Shown: positions 1-8,602 of the stretch, one piece after another
Numbering within the stretch: the stretch's first letter is position 1
How the letters are laid out: each line of letters begins with the position of its first letter
Assembly: GCF_946151065.1 (NCBI RefSeq)
Contig: NZ_CAMGZA010000004.1
Coordinates: 1 to 64,000, forward strand
DNA from: Microbacterium sp. Marseille-Q6965
GTDB lineage: Bacteria; Actinomycetota; Actinomycetes; Actinomycetales; Microbacteriaceae
Length of the DNA stretch: 64,000 nucleotides
Reading direction: 5' to 3'
Notes under the pieces: model-generated
Databases searched by the model: none
The model's input: only the letters and a program-made list of their open reading frames with translations
What the model was told of the DNA's origin: nothing
Made by a program: the position numbers and the translations under genes

Positions 1-1
1 C

Positions 2-658
2 GACCGACCCATGGCGAAGCGCCTGGACCCGGCCTCGCAGTTCGCGATGGTCGCGGCGATGGAGGCCTGGCAGGACGCCGGTGCCCCCGAGGTGGCGCCC
101 GAGCGGCTGGGCGTCGACTTCGCCACCCGCATCGGCGGGGTCCGGGCGCCCCCCGGCCCGCGGGCGGCGGCGATCGGCGACACGGCGCTCCTGGCGGCCG
201 AGGCCTTCGACGGGCTGGCGGTGTCGCTGTCGACCACCGTGCTGGGCGTGTCGTACGACGAGACGGGCGTGAGCCTGCGACTGGGGTCGGGGGAGGCCGT
301 CTCGGCGGACCGTGCCATCCTCACCGTGCCGGTCGGCGTGCTGCAGCGGGGCTCCATCGAGTTCGAGCCGCCCCTGCCACTGGGTCACCGCAGCGCCATC
401 GCGGCCCTCGGCAGCGGTGCCGTCGAGCAGCTGTGGCTGCGCTTCGAGGAGCCGTTCTGGACAGCGGAGGCGGCGGTATGGCTGCTCGTGGACGACGAGG
501 CCGCGGTGCGGACCTGGGTGAATCTCGCGCCGCTCACGGGCGATCCGATCCTCGTGGGGCTGGTGGGCGGCGAGGCGGCGCGCGCGTTCGCGGAGCTGAG
601 CGAGGCCGACGCCGTGCAGGCCGCCCTCGACTCGCTCACCCCCTTCGCCGACGCCTGA
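2..658 (+). pseudogene. Chimeric remnant: FabF N-terminal piece fused in frame to an amine-oxidase middle piece
   Basis: The frame is open from the window edge. The first 44 residues from the Met at 11 (AKRLDPASQFAMVAA, then a Gly-rich stretch ending IGGV near 142) read like the early part of beta-ketoacyl-ACP synthase II. From about 143 the protein changes to a flavin amine oxidase, with the characteristic segment VPVGVLQRGSIEFEPPLP and the following LWLRFEEPFW. It then stops at TPFADA, roughly 80-100 residues before the conserved FAD-binding C-terminus (GEAT region) of that family. Neither half keeps a complete active site, so I treat it as a broken gene. Its last 23 nt overlap the convergent membrane-protein gene. 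An assembly join cannot be excluded, because it lies at the window edge. Confidence 0.6.
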
Positions 659-1295
659 CGGGGGCCGCCGCCGGGGCGGTCTCGCGGCGGCTGAGCAGGA
701 TCAGCCCGCTCGCCACGCCCGCGAACACCGCGAGGGCGAAGGCGCACGTCCCGGCGAACTCGGCGAAGCCGCTCACCTGCCGCAGGTCGAGGAAGTAGTA
801 CGGGTACCACCCGATCTGCGAGCCGCGCCACATCGTGACGAGACCCCAGGCGACGGGGAACGCGAGCACCCACGGCACCACCCGCCAGCGAGCGCGCGGA
901 CGGCCGGGACCCACGATCCACCCCAGCACGGTGACCGCCGGCAGTGCGAAGTGCAGCACGTAGTCCGACCACGGCACCCACATCGGGATGCCGCGCAGGT
1001 TCGACTGCCACATGAGCACGCCGAACACCAGGCCCGCCGTGATCGTCCAGCTCAGCACGACGGTGCGCACGTCCGTGAGCCACCGCGGATCCTCCGCGCG
1101 GCGCAGCGCGATGACGCCGCCGACCGCCGCGACCACCGTGAAGGCGATGTTCGACTGGATGGTGAGGTAGGCGAAGAAGTTCTGGCCCGCGATCGTCTGC
1201 GAGCCGAGGCCCCACAGCAGGCGATGCAGCAGGGCAGCCGCGCACAGGCCGGCGGCCGCGAGGCGCGACACCCCGAACCATGCTCGTGCCGTCAC
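636..1295 (-). CDS. Pr6Pr family integral membrane protein
   Basis: A 219-residue protein with about six hydrophobic segments (starting near residues 10, 42, 78, 112, 140 and 185). It carries the family-typical stretch NFFAYLTIQSNIAF near residues 39-52 and a WYPYYFLDL motif near residue 165. It resembles the FAR-17a/AIG1-like Pr6Pr membrane proteins common in actinobacteria; no reaction is established for the bacterial members. The start is a GTG at 1295 with an AGGG-rich site just upstream. The C-terminus is a short Arg-rich cytoplasmic tail. Its stop overlaps the end of the convergent chimeric remnant. Confidence 0.7.
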   Translation of the reverse strand: MTARAWFGVSRLAAAGLCAAALLHRLLWGLGSQTIAGQNFFAYLTIQSNIAFTVVAAVGGVIALRRAEDPRWLTDVRTVVLSWTITAGLVFGVLMWQSNLRGIPMWVPWSDYVLHFALPAVTVLGWIVGPGRPRARWRVVPWVLAFPVAWGLVTMWRGSQIGWYPYYFLDLRQVSGFAEFAGTCAFALAVFAGVASGLILLSRRETAPAAAPVRRRRRG

Positions 1296-1373
1296 ACGCC
1301 CTCCCCGCGGCGATCGGGTCAGTCGGGCCCGAGTCTACGGTGGCGCGGCTGGGCGCGCTCCGGGCCGTCGCCG

Positions 1374-1401
1374 CCGGGCGCGCCTCGGCGTGCGCGCCCG
1401 G
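1374..1401 (-). terminator. Stem-loop after putA
   Basis: A perfect 10-bp GC stem (1374-1383 with 1392-1401) and an 8-nt loop lie directly downstream of the putA stop at 1408. There is no T-run, as is usual for actinobacterial terminators. Confidence 0.55.
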
Positions 1402-1407
1402 GGCGAC

Positions 1408-4400
1408 TCACGGGAGGGGAAGGACCGCGGGCACCTCGTACCGGCGCGGGTTGCCGAAGCGGTGCGCGGTGAGCGAGACGGCCTGCTCGTGCAGGAACGG
1501 CAGCATCTCCACGCGCCCGGCCGAGACGACCGGCCCGTCGTACACGGCAAGCTGCGGTGCGCCGCCGGTGGCCTCGCAGACCGCGGCCGCCGCGCCGCCG
1601 ATGAGTCGGATGCGTCCGCCCGCCGACGCCAGCGCGGCGGCGCGTGTCGCCCACGCCTCGTCCCTCTCGATCGCGAGCTCCACGCCCGCGGCGGCGAGGT
1701 AGGCGCGCACGCCCGCCGGTGGCTGCTCCGCCGCGCTGACGGTGACGGCCGACCCCGCACGCAGGCCGGCCGCCACCACGCGCACGAGCTCGGCGGCGCG
1801 CCCGCGCTCCATCCGCACGGTCACGGGGACGGGCAGGTAGCGCAGCACGTTCTGCTCGAGCTGCAGGGCCTGCACGTCGCGGGCGACGCCGAACTCCTCG
1901 GCGACCGCCGCCATGTCGGTGCGCAACGCCGCCGACAGCCATGCGGCGTCGGCTCCCGCCCTGGCGCCCTCCTCCGCCACCGCGGCGACGGCCCGGCGCG
2001 CGGGGGGGTCCAGCTCGGCGCCGCCGGCGCGCACCGGGGCGTCGCGCCACGTGCCGAGGCCGAACAGGTAGCTCGGGCCGCCGGCCTTCGTGCCGGCGCC
2101 GATGGCCGACTTCTTCCAGCCGCCGAACGGCTGGCGCTGCACGATCGCCCCGGTGGTGGCGCGGTTGACATAGGCGTTGCCCGCCTCGACCCGCTTCAGC
2201 CACGTCGCGATCTCGGCGGGGTCGAGCGCGTGCAGGCCCGAGGTGAGCCCGTACGGGACCGCGTTGACGATCTCGATCGCCTCGTCCAGGGTCTCGGCGG
2301 TCATGATGCCCAGCACGGGACCGAAGTACTCCGTGAGGTGGAACTCGCTGCCGGGGCGCACGCCGTCGCGGATGCCGGGGCGCCACAGCCGGCCCTCCTC
2401 GTCCCGTCGCTCGGGCTCCCGCAGCCACGACTGACCCGGCTCGAGCTGTGTGAGCGCGCGCAGCAGCTTGCCGGAGGCCGGCTCGATGAGCGGACCCACG
2501 CGCGCCTCGGCCTGCCACGGCATGCCGACCGTGTAGCCGTCCACGGCGTCCAGCAGCTGGCGGCGGAAGCGCTCGCTCCTGGCGACCGACCCCACGAGCA
2601 CGACGAGCGACGCCGCCGAGCACTTCTGGCCCGCGTGGCCGAACGCCGAGTACGCCACATCCCTGGCCGCCAGGTCCAGGTCGGCGCTCGGCGTGACGAT
2701 GATGGCGTTCTTGCCGCTCGTCTCGGCCAGCAGCGGCAGGTCGCGCCGCAGCGAACGGAACAGCTCGGCCGTCTCGTACGCGCCCGTCAGGATCACCCGC
2801 TCCACCCGCTCGTGCGCGATGAGCCGAGACCCCAGGTCGCTCTCGTCCACCTGAACGAGCCGCAGCACGTCGCGGGGCACGCCGGCCTCCCACAGCGCTT
2901 CGGCCAGCACCGCGCCGCAGCGGCCGGCGTTCGGCGCGGGCTTGAGGATCACGGGCGAGCCGGCGGCGAGGGCCGCGAGGGCCGACCCGGCCGGGATCGC
3001 GACGGGGAAGTTCCACGGGGGCGTGACGACCGTGAGCCGCACGGGCTCGAACGCCGCTCCGTCGACATCGGCGAGACGCTCGGCGCTCTCGGCGTAGTAG
3101 TGCGCGAAGTCGATGGCCTCGGAGACCTCCGGGTCGCCCTGTTCGATGACCTTCCCGGCCTCCGACCCCATGACCTCCAGAAGCTCGGCCCGGCGGCTCT
3201 CCAGCACGTCGCCCACCCGGTGCAGGATCTCGGCGCGACCGCGCGCCCCGAGCGCGCGCCACGCGGCGCCCGCCGCCGCGGCGCCCTCGACGACGGCGTC
3301 GAGCGCGTCGGCGTCCGACACGGTGTGCGCCGCAAGGGTGTCGCGGCCGAGTGTCGACCCCTCCATGCGGCCGCGGATGCCCGCGGCCCACTGCCGGTTC
3401 CCCGCCAGGCTCGGGTCGGTGTCGGGCGCGTTGGCGAAGCCGCCGCGCGGAGCGGGGGGCTGCGGCTCCCGCCGGTCCTGCACGCGGTTCGGGCTCGGTA
3501 CCTCGCCCGGCATCAGGTCGATCGAGGCGAGGAAGCGGTCACGCTCGCGGGCGAACAGCACCGGATCGGTGTCGAGGTCGAACACCGCCGACATGAAGTT
3601 CTCGGCGCTCGCGCCCTCCTCGAGCCGGCGGATGAGGTAGGCGATCGCGACGTCGAACTCGTCGGGATGCACGACCGGGGTGTACAGCAGCAGCGAGCCG
3701 ACCTCGCGGCGTACGACGGCGGCCTGCGCGGTGGCCATGCCGAGCAGCATCTCGAACTCGACACCGCCGTCGGCACCGCGCCGGCGGGCCAGCAGCCACG
3801 CGAGCGCGATGTCGAACAGATTGTGGCCGGCCACGCCGATGCGCACGTTCCGCACGCGCTCGGCGGTGAGCGCGTAGTCCAGCACGGCCTTGTACGAGGC
3901 GTCGGTGTGCTGCTTGCTGTGCCACGTCGCCAGCGGCCAGCCGTGCGTCTCGGCGTCGACCTGCTCCATCGGCAGGTTCGCGCCCTTCACGACGCGCACC
4001 TTGATGGGCGCGCCGCCGCGTGCGACGCGATCGGCCGCCCAGTCCTGCAACCAGATCATGGCCCCCAGCGCGTCGGGGAGGTAGGCCTGCAGCACGATGC
4101 CGGCCTCCAGGCCGAGGTTTTCCGGGCGCGACAGGATGGAGGTGAAGACGGCGAGCGTCAGGTCGAGGTCCTTGTACTCCTCCATGTCGAGGTTGATGAA
4201 GGTGCCGCGCTCGCGCGCGACCTCGTACAGGGGCAGCAGGGCCTCGACGGCGTCGCGCACGGCCTCGTCGAAGGCCCACGGGCTGTGCGGGGCGACGGTG
4301 GACGACACCTTGATCGAGACGTAGTCGACGTCGTGGCGCTCGAGCAGCCGGCGCGTGCCGGCGAGGCGCCGCCCGGCCTCTCGGCGCCCCAGGATCGCCT

Positions 4401-4878
4401 CGCCCAGCAGGTTCACGTTCAGGCGGATGCCCTCGCCGCGGATGCGCGCGAGCGCGGCCCCCAGCTTGTCGTCGCGGGCGTCGACGATGAGGTGGCGCAC
4501 CATGCGGCGCAGCACCGCACGGCTGGCCGGGACGACGACGCCGGGCAGCAGCGGCGCGAACAGAGCACCCGCGCGGATCAGCGCGCGCAGCGGGGCGGGC
4601 AGGAAGGAGGGGATGAGCGGCACGAGCTGTGTGAGGTTGTGCGCCGCCACGCGCGTGTCCTCGGGTCGCACCACGCCGTCGACGAACCCCACGGTGAACG
4701 CCAGGCCGTTCGGGTCGCGCAGCACGCCGGCGAGGTTGCGCGCCGCCGCGTCCACCCTCTCGCTCCGGGCCGACTCCAGCCACGCGCGCACCAGCGCGAC
4801 GGCCTCTTCGGCCAGCTCCCGGTCGACGCCGGGCGGGGTCGGGGTGGTGTGCGGTGCCTCGGGCGTGCCGATCGTCAT
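1408..4878 (-). CDS. putA: Bifunctional proline dehydrogenase / L-glutamate gamma-semialdehyde dehydrogenase
   Basis: Converts proline to glutamate in two steps (FAD-dependent proline oxidation, then NAD-dependent aldehyde oxidation). The 1156-residue protein has the proline dehydrogenase barrel at about 60-470 (VRVVKGANLPMEQVDAETHG; later EFEMLLGM). The aldehyde dehydrogenase domain is at about 515-970 (PPWNFPVAIPAG, ETSGKNA, catalytic Cys near 753 in GQKCSAAS). A diverged C-terminal region of about 180 residues follows, as in longer PutA types. There is no N-terminal ribbon-helix-helix DNA-binding domain, so it is not a self-repressing PutA. The reading frame stays open upstream to 5592, but the ATG at 4878 has an AGAGGAAGG site and fits the family start. 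It is divergent from a LysR regulator 98 bp away, its likely controller. Confidence 0.93.
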   Translation of the reverse strand: MTIGTPEAPHTTPTPPGVDRELAEEAVALVRAWLESARSERVDAAARNLAGVLRDPNGLAFTVGFVDGVVRPEDTRVAAHNLTQLVPLIPSFLPAPLRALIRAGALFAPLLPGVVVPASRAVLRRMVRHLIVDARDDKLGAALARIRGEGIRLNVNLLGEAILGRREAGRRLAGTRRLLERHDVDYVSIKVSSTVAPHSPWAFDEAVRDAVEALLPLYEVARERGTFINLDMEEYKDLDLTLAVFTSILSRPENLGLEAGIVLQAYLPDALGAMIWLQDWAADRVARGGAPIKVRVVKGANLPMEQVDAETHGWPLATWHSKQHTDASYKAVLDYALTAERVRNVRIGVAGHNLFDIALAWLLARRRGADGGVEFEMLLGMATAQAAVVRREVGSLLLYTPVVHPDEFDVAIAYLIRRLEEGASAENFMSAVFDLDTDPVLFARERDRFLASIDLMPGEVPSPNRVQDRREPQPPAPRGGFANAPDTDPSLAGNRQWAAGIRGRMEGSTLGRDTLAAHTVSDADALDAVVEGAAAAGAAWRALGARGRAEILHRVGDVLESRRAELLEVMGSEAGKVIEQGDPEVSEAIDFAHYYAESAERLADVDGAAFEPVRLTVVTPPWNFPVAIPAGSALAALAAGSPVILKPAPNAGRCGAVLAEALWEAGVPRDVLRLVQVDESDLGSRLIAHERVERVILTGAYETAELFRSLRRDLPLLAETSGKNAIIVTPSADLDLAARDVAYSAFGHAGQKCSAASLVVLVGSVARSERFRRQLLDAVDGYTVGMPWQAEARVGPLIEPASGKLLRALTQLEPGQSWLREPERRDEEGRLWRPGIRDGVRPGSEFHLTEYFGPVLGIMTAETLDEAIEIVNAVPYGLTSGLHALDPAEIATWLKRVEAGNAYVNRATTGAIVQRQPFGGWKKSAIGAGTKAGGPSYLFGLGTWRDAPVRAGGAELDPPARRAVAAVAEEGARAGADAAWLSAALRTDMAAVAEEFGVARDVQALQLEQNVLRYLPVPVTVRMERGRAAELVRVVAAGLRAGSAVTVSAAEQPPAGVRAYLAAAGVELAIERDEAWATRAAALASAGGRIRLIGGAAAAVCEATGGAPQLAVYDGPVVSAGRVEMLPFLHEQAVSLTAHRFGNPRRYEVPAVLPLP

Positions 4879-4964
4879 GGGAAGCCTTCCTCTGGGGAAC
4901 GCGTACCAGTGTGCGGCTCTGAATCGTTCGGCAAAAGCGGCCGTTTTCGAAGAGAACCCTTCGC

Positions 4965-4976
4965 TAGCATCGAACA
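4965..4976 (+). promoter_or_regulatory. Leaderless -10 box for the LysR gene
   Basis: TAGCAT at 4965-4970 is followed by six bases and then the ATG at 4977, so transcription should start on the start codon. No Shine-Dalgarno site is visible. Further upstream, 4927-4951 holds an imperfect inverted repeat (TTCG..AAAA / TTTTCGAA) between the divergent putA and lysR genes, a plausible LysR site. Confidence 0.5.
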
Positions 4977-5900
4977 ATGACGGAGGCCTGGAGCGCGCGG
5001 AGACTGCAGCTGCTGCGCGAGCTGCAGTTGCGGGGCACGATCGCCGCGGTGGCGGCGGCGCTGAGCTACAGCGCCTCCACAGTGTCGCAGCAGCTGGCGC
5101 AGCTGGAGAAGGAGGTCGGGGTGCCGCTGCTGCAGCCAGACGGCCGGCGGCTGCGCCTGACCGCGCACGGCGAAGTGGTCGCCGCCCACGCCGCGCGCGT
5201 GCTCGCGCTCGAGGAGGAGGTGCGTGCCGATCTCGACGCCCTCGCGCCCAGCGTCGGCACGGTGCGGATCGCGGCGCTGCAGACCGCCGCCCGCGCCCTC
5301 GTCCCCCGCGCCCTCGACCTCCTCGCCGCCGAGCGACCCGGACTGCGGGTCGAGGTCTCGGTCGTGCCGCCCGAGACGGGGTTGTTCGAGGTCGAGGCGC
5401 GTGGCTACGACCTCGCGATCGCGGAGCAGTACCCCGGCCACACCCGTCCGCACCGGCCGGGCCTGGACCGGGAGCTGCTGGGCGTCGATCCCATCCGGCT
5501 CGCCGCGTCGCCCGCGAGCGCGGTGGCCTCCCTCGCGCACGCTCGCGACGCGGCCTGGGTGATGGAGCCGGAGGGAACGGCGGCACGGGCATGGGCGGTG
5601 CAGCAGTGCCGAGCCGCCGGCTTCGAGCCGGACGTGCGGTACGCGGCGGCCGACCTGCTCGCGCACATTCGGCTGATCCAGGCGGGCCACGCCGTCGGCC
5701 TCATTCCCGACCTCGCGATCGCCGACGAGGATGCGCGCGTGCGTCTGGTGGAGCTGCCCGGGTCGCCGCACCGGGAGATCTACACCTCCGCGCGCACCTC
5801 GGCGCACGCCTCGCCCGCGGTCCGGGCGGCGCGCGCCGCGTTGGCCGGCGCGTTCGCTGAGCGCCGCCCGGCCGATGGGCCGGTCCCGCTCCCCGGCTGA
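4977..5900 (+). CDS. LysR family transcriptional regulator, probable putA regulator
   Basis: A 307-residue LysR-type protein. The winged helix-turn-helix spans about residues 8-65 (RLQLLRELQLRGTIAAVAAA, then STVSQQLAQLEKEVGVPLL), followed by a two-lobe effector domain from about 92 (VRIAALQTAARALVPRAL). The divergent arrangement with putA across a 98-bp gap is the standard layout for a LysR regulator and its target, so proline or a breakdown product is a reasonable inducer; this is inference from position. The start is an ATG with no ribosome site and a -10 box six bases upstream, so the mRNA is probably leaderless. Confidence 0.88.
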   Translation: MTEAWSARRLQLLRELQLRGTIAAVAAALSYSASTVSQQLAQLEKEVGVPLLQPDGRRLRLTAHGEVVAAHAARVLALEEEVRADLDALAPSVGTVRIAALQTAARALVPRALDLLAAERPGLRVEVSVVPPETGLFEVEARGYDLAIAEQYPGHTRPHRPGLDRELLGVDPIRLAASPASAVASLAHARDAAWVMEPEGTAARAWAVQQCRAAGFEPDVRYAAADLLAHIRLIQAGHAVGLIPDLAIADEDARVRLVELPGSPHREIYTSARTSAHASPAVRAARAALAGAFAERRPADGPVPLPG

Positions 5901-5931
5901 GCGCACGGTGGCGCCTCGGCGCCCGGGGCGG

Positions 5932-5971
5932 TAGAATGGGCGTATAGCGAACGTGCGTTCGCACTGCGAAC
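5932..5971 (+). promoter_or_regulatory. Promoter and palindromic operator of the pcaIJF operon
   Basis: A TAGAAT -10 box at 5932-5937 is followed by a perfect palindrome GCGAACGTGCGTTCGC at 5947-5962 and a further half-site GCGAAC at 5966-5971. The palindrome lies just past the expected transcription start, where a bound protein would block elongation. The IclR-type regulator encoded at the end of the same operon is the obvious candidate to bind it. Confidence 0.6.
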
Positions 5972-6011
5972 ACCGCCGGCGCGCCGGGCGCCGTCTCAGC
6001 GAGGAGGTCGG

Positions 6012-6761
6012 ATGATCGACAAGACCGTCGCGAGCGTCGAAGACGCCGTGGCCGGGATCAAGGACGGCGCCACCGTGATGATCGGCGGCTTCGGCCGCGC
6101 GGGTCAGCCCGTCGAGCTCATCGACGCGCTGATCGCGCAGGGCGCCGGTGACCTCACCATCGTCAACAACAACGCCGGCAACGGCGACACGGGCCTGGCG
6201 GCGCTGCTGGCCACCAAGCGTGTCCGCAAGATCATCTGCTCCTTCCCGCGGCAGAGCGACTCGTGGGTCTTCGACGGCCTGTACCGGGCGGGCGAGATCG
6301 AGCTGGAGCTCGTGCCGCAGGGCAATCTCGCCGAGCGCATTCGCGCGGCGGGTGCCGGAATCGGCGCCTTCTTCACCCCCACCGGCGTCGGCACGCGGCT
6401 CGCGGAGGGCAAGGAGACGCGCACGATCGACGGCCGCGAGTACGTGCTGGAGTACCCCATCAAGGCCGACGTCGCGCTGATCTCGGGCCTGAAGGCGGAC
6501 CGCTGGGGCAACGTGGTCTATCGCGAGACGGCCCGCAACTTCGGGCCCATCATGGCGACGGCCGCGACGACCAGCGTCGTGCAGGTGGACGAGATCGTCG
6601 AGCTCGGCGCGATCGACCCCGAGACGGTCGTCACGCCCGGCATCTTCGTCGACCGCGTCGTCGCGGTCGGCGAGCGGCCCTGGCTGCACGAGGGCGCGTT
6701 CGTCGGCGGCGTCACGATCGAGGGCGCACCGCTGCAGGCAACCAAGGAGGGCGCGAAGTGA
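6012..6761 (+). CDS. pcaI: 3-oxoacid / 3-oxoadipate CoA-transferase subunit A
   Basis: Alpha subunit of a class I CoA-transferase that moves CoA from succinyl-CoA to a 3-oxoacid (3-oxoadipate in the beta-ketoadipate pathway). The 249-residue protein shows the glycine-rich start MIGGFGRAGQP, the NNNAGNGDTGL segment and the GAFFTPTGVGT motif of family I subunit A. A GGAGG site precedes the ATG. The next gene starts inside its stop codon (GTGA overlap), so the two subunits are translationally coupled. No pcaGHBCD genes are in the window, so acetoacetate or another 3-oxoacid remains possible as the substrate. Confidence 0.85.
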   Translation: MIDKTVASVEDAVAGIKDGATVMIGGFGRAGQPVELIDALIAQGAGDLTIVNNNAGNGDTGLAALLATKRVRKIICSFPRQSDSWVFDGLYRAGEIELELVPQGNLAERIRAAGAGIGAFFTPTGVGTRLAEGKETRTIDGREYVLEYPIKADVALISGLKADRWGNVVYRETARNFGPIMATAATTSVVQVDEIVELGAIDPETVVTPGIFVDRVVAVGERPWLHEGAFVGGVTIEGAPLQATKEGAK

Positions 6762-7399
6762 CCACCCGCATCCATCGCACGGAGCTCGCCGCGCGCATCG
6801 CCGCCGACATCCCCGAGGGGTCGTATGTGAACCTCGGGATCGGGGCGCCGACGCTCGTGGCCAACTATCTCCCCGCCGACCAGGAGATCATCCTCCACAC
6901 CGAGAACGGGCTGCTCGGCATGGGAGAGGCGCCGCCCGAGGAGCGGGTCGATCCCGATCTCATCAACGCCGGCAAGCAGCCGGTCACCGCGCTGCCCGGC
7001 GCGGCCTACTTCCATCACGCCGACTCGTTCGCCATGATGCGCGGCGGCCACCTCGACGTGTGCGTGCTCGGCGCGTTCCAGGTGGCGCAGAACGGCGACC
7101 TGGCCAACTGGTCCACGGGCGGCGCGGACGCGATCCCCGCCGTCGGTGGGGCGATGGACCTCGCCATCGGCGCCAAGTCGGTGTACGTGATGACCGATCT
7201 GCTGACCAAGCAGGGCGAGTCGAAGCTCGTCCGCGCCTGCACCTACCCGCTAACCGGTGTGGGCTGCGTCACGCGGGTCTACACCGACCACGCCGTGTTC
7301 GATGTCACTTCCGACGGCTTCCGCGTCCGCGAGCTGTTCGGCGACAACACCATCGAGGAGCTCGCGTCGCTGACCGGGCTCGACCTCAAGGAGGCATGA
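6758..7399 (+). CDS. pcaJ: 3-oxoacid / 3-oxoadipate CoA-transferase subunit B
   Basis: Beta subunit of the CoA-transferase; it carries the catalytic glutamate in the conserved ENGLLG motif (HTENGLLGMGEAPPE, near residue 48). The 213-residue length matches the family. The start is a GTG overlapping the pcaI stop, with an AAGGAGG site inside pcaI; longer versions of this frame reaching back to 6263 are only open frame through pcaI. Other family features are VNLGIGAPTLVANY near the N-terminus and GGAMDLAIGAK near residue 130. The thiolase gene follows at once. Confidence 0.87.
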   Translation: MTTRIHRTELAARIAADIPEGSYVNLGIGAPTLVANYLPADQEIILHTENGLLGMGEAPPEERVDPDLINAGKQPVTALPGAAYFHHADSFAMMRGGHLDVCVLGAFQVAQNGDLANWSTGGADAIPAVGGAMDLAIGAKSVYVMTDLLTKQGESKLVRACTYPLTGVGCVTRVYTDHAVFDVTSDGFRVRELFGDNTIEELASLTGLDLKEA

Positions 7400-8568
7400 T
7401 GACCGCGAGCTTCGTCTACGACGCCGTCCGCACCCCGTTCGGCCGCGCGGCCGGCGGCCTCTCGGGCGTGCGACCCGATGACCTCGCCGCCGTCGTGATG
7501 AAGGCCGCGGTCGAGCGCACGGGCCTCGACCCGGCGCGCGTCGACGACGTGATCTTCGGCGACGCGAACCAGGCCGGCGAGGACAACCGCAACGTGGCGC
7601 GATTCGGCGCGCTGCTGGCGGGTTTCCCCACCTCCGTGACGGGCGTCACCGTCAACCGGCTCTGCGCCTCCTCGCTCGAGGCGGTGTTCCAGGGATCGCG
7701 CGCGATCGAGGCCGGCGACGCCGACGTCATCCTCGCCGGTGGCGTGGAGTCGATGAGCCGCGCGCCGTGGGTGATGGAGAAGTCGGCGAAGCCGTTCCCC
7801 GCCGTCGGCAATCAGACGCTGTGGAACACGGCGATCGGCTGGCGGATGGTCAACGAGGCGCTGCCGGCGCACTGGACGATCTCCAACGGAGAGTCGGCCG
7901 AGAAGATCGCCCGCGAGTGGGGGATCACGCGCGAGGCGCAGGACGAGTTCTCGGTGCGCAGCCACGAGCGGGCCGCGAAGGCGTGGGCGGATGGCGTGTT
8001 CGCCGACGAGATCGTGCAGGTGCCCGGGGCCGAGCTGACCCGCGACGAGGGCATCCGCGACGGCTCGACGGTCGAGAAGCTCGCCGCGCTGAAGCCGCTC
8101 TTCGCCGCGGACGGATCGGTCACGGCGGGCAACTCCTCGTCGATCAACGACGGCGCCTCCGCCGTGCTCATCGGCGCGGAGGGCGCGCTCGAGTCCGAGC
8201 CGCTCGCCCGGATCGCGGGGCGCGGCTGGCACGGCGTGGACCCCGACGACTTCCCCATCGCGCCGATCGAGGCGGCGAACAAGGCCCTGCGTCGAGCCGG
8301 TAAAACGTGGGCCGACGTCGACGTCGTCGAGCTGAACGAGGCCTTCGCGTCCCAGGTGCTGGCGTGCCTCGCCGGGTGGCCGGAGCTGGACCCCGAGAAG
8401 CTCAATGCGCACGGCGGCGCGTTGGCGATCGGGCACCCGCTCGGCGCATCGGGCGGTCGCGTCGTCGCCCGCGCGGCGCACGCCCTGCGGCAGCGCGGTG
8501 GCGGGGTCGCCGTGGCGGCGCTGTGCATCGGGGTGGGCCAGGGCCTCGCCGTGGTGCTCGAGCGCTGA
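7399..8568 (+). CDS. pcaF: Thiolase, probable 3-oxoadipyl-CoA thiolase
   Basis: A thiolase of 389 residues that would cleave 3-oxoadipyl-CoA to succinyl-CoA and acetyl-CoA, completing the route begun by the CoA-transferase. The nucleophilic Cys is at residue 89 (VNRLCASSLEA); the other active-site blocks are GGALAIGHPLGASGGR and the C-terminal CIGVGQGLA. Two ATGs lie side by side; the second (7399) is better spaced from AAGGAGG at 7388-7394 than the one at 7396. Sequence alone does not separate an acetyl-CoA acetyltransferase from the adipyl-specific enzyme; the pcaIJ neighbours favour the latter. Confidence 0.83.
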   Translation: MTASFVYDAVRTPFGRAAGGLSGVRPDDLAAVVMKAAVERTGLDPARVDDVIFGDANQAGEDNRNVARFGALLAGFPTSVTGVTVNRLCASSLEAVFQGSRAIEAGDADVILAGGVESMSRAPWVMEKSAKPFPAVGNQTLWNTAIGWRMVNEALPAHWTISNGESAEKIAREWGITREAQDEFSVRSHERAAKAWADGVFADEIVQVPGAELTRDEGIRDGSTVEKLAALKPLFAADGSVTAGNSSSINDGASAVLIGAEGALESEPLARIAGRGWHGVDPDDFPIAPIEAANKALRRAGKTWADVDVVELNEAFASQVLACLAGWPELDPEKLNAHGGALAIGHPLGASGGRVVARAAHALRQRGGGVAVAALCIGVGQGLAVVLER

Positions 8569-8602
8569 TCGACGGCAGGGGCGGTCTGCGAGGATGGCCC
8601 TG

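Noticed and set aside
1319..5592. Very long overlapping open frames on both strands across putA
   Set aside because: They are GC-rich shadow frames with Arg/Ala/Gly-heavy, motif-free translations; putA carries all the conserved residues.
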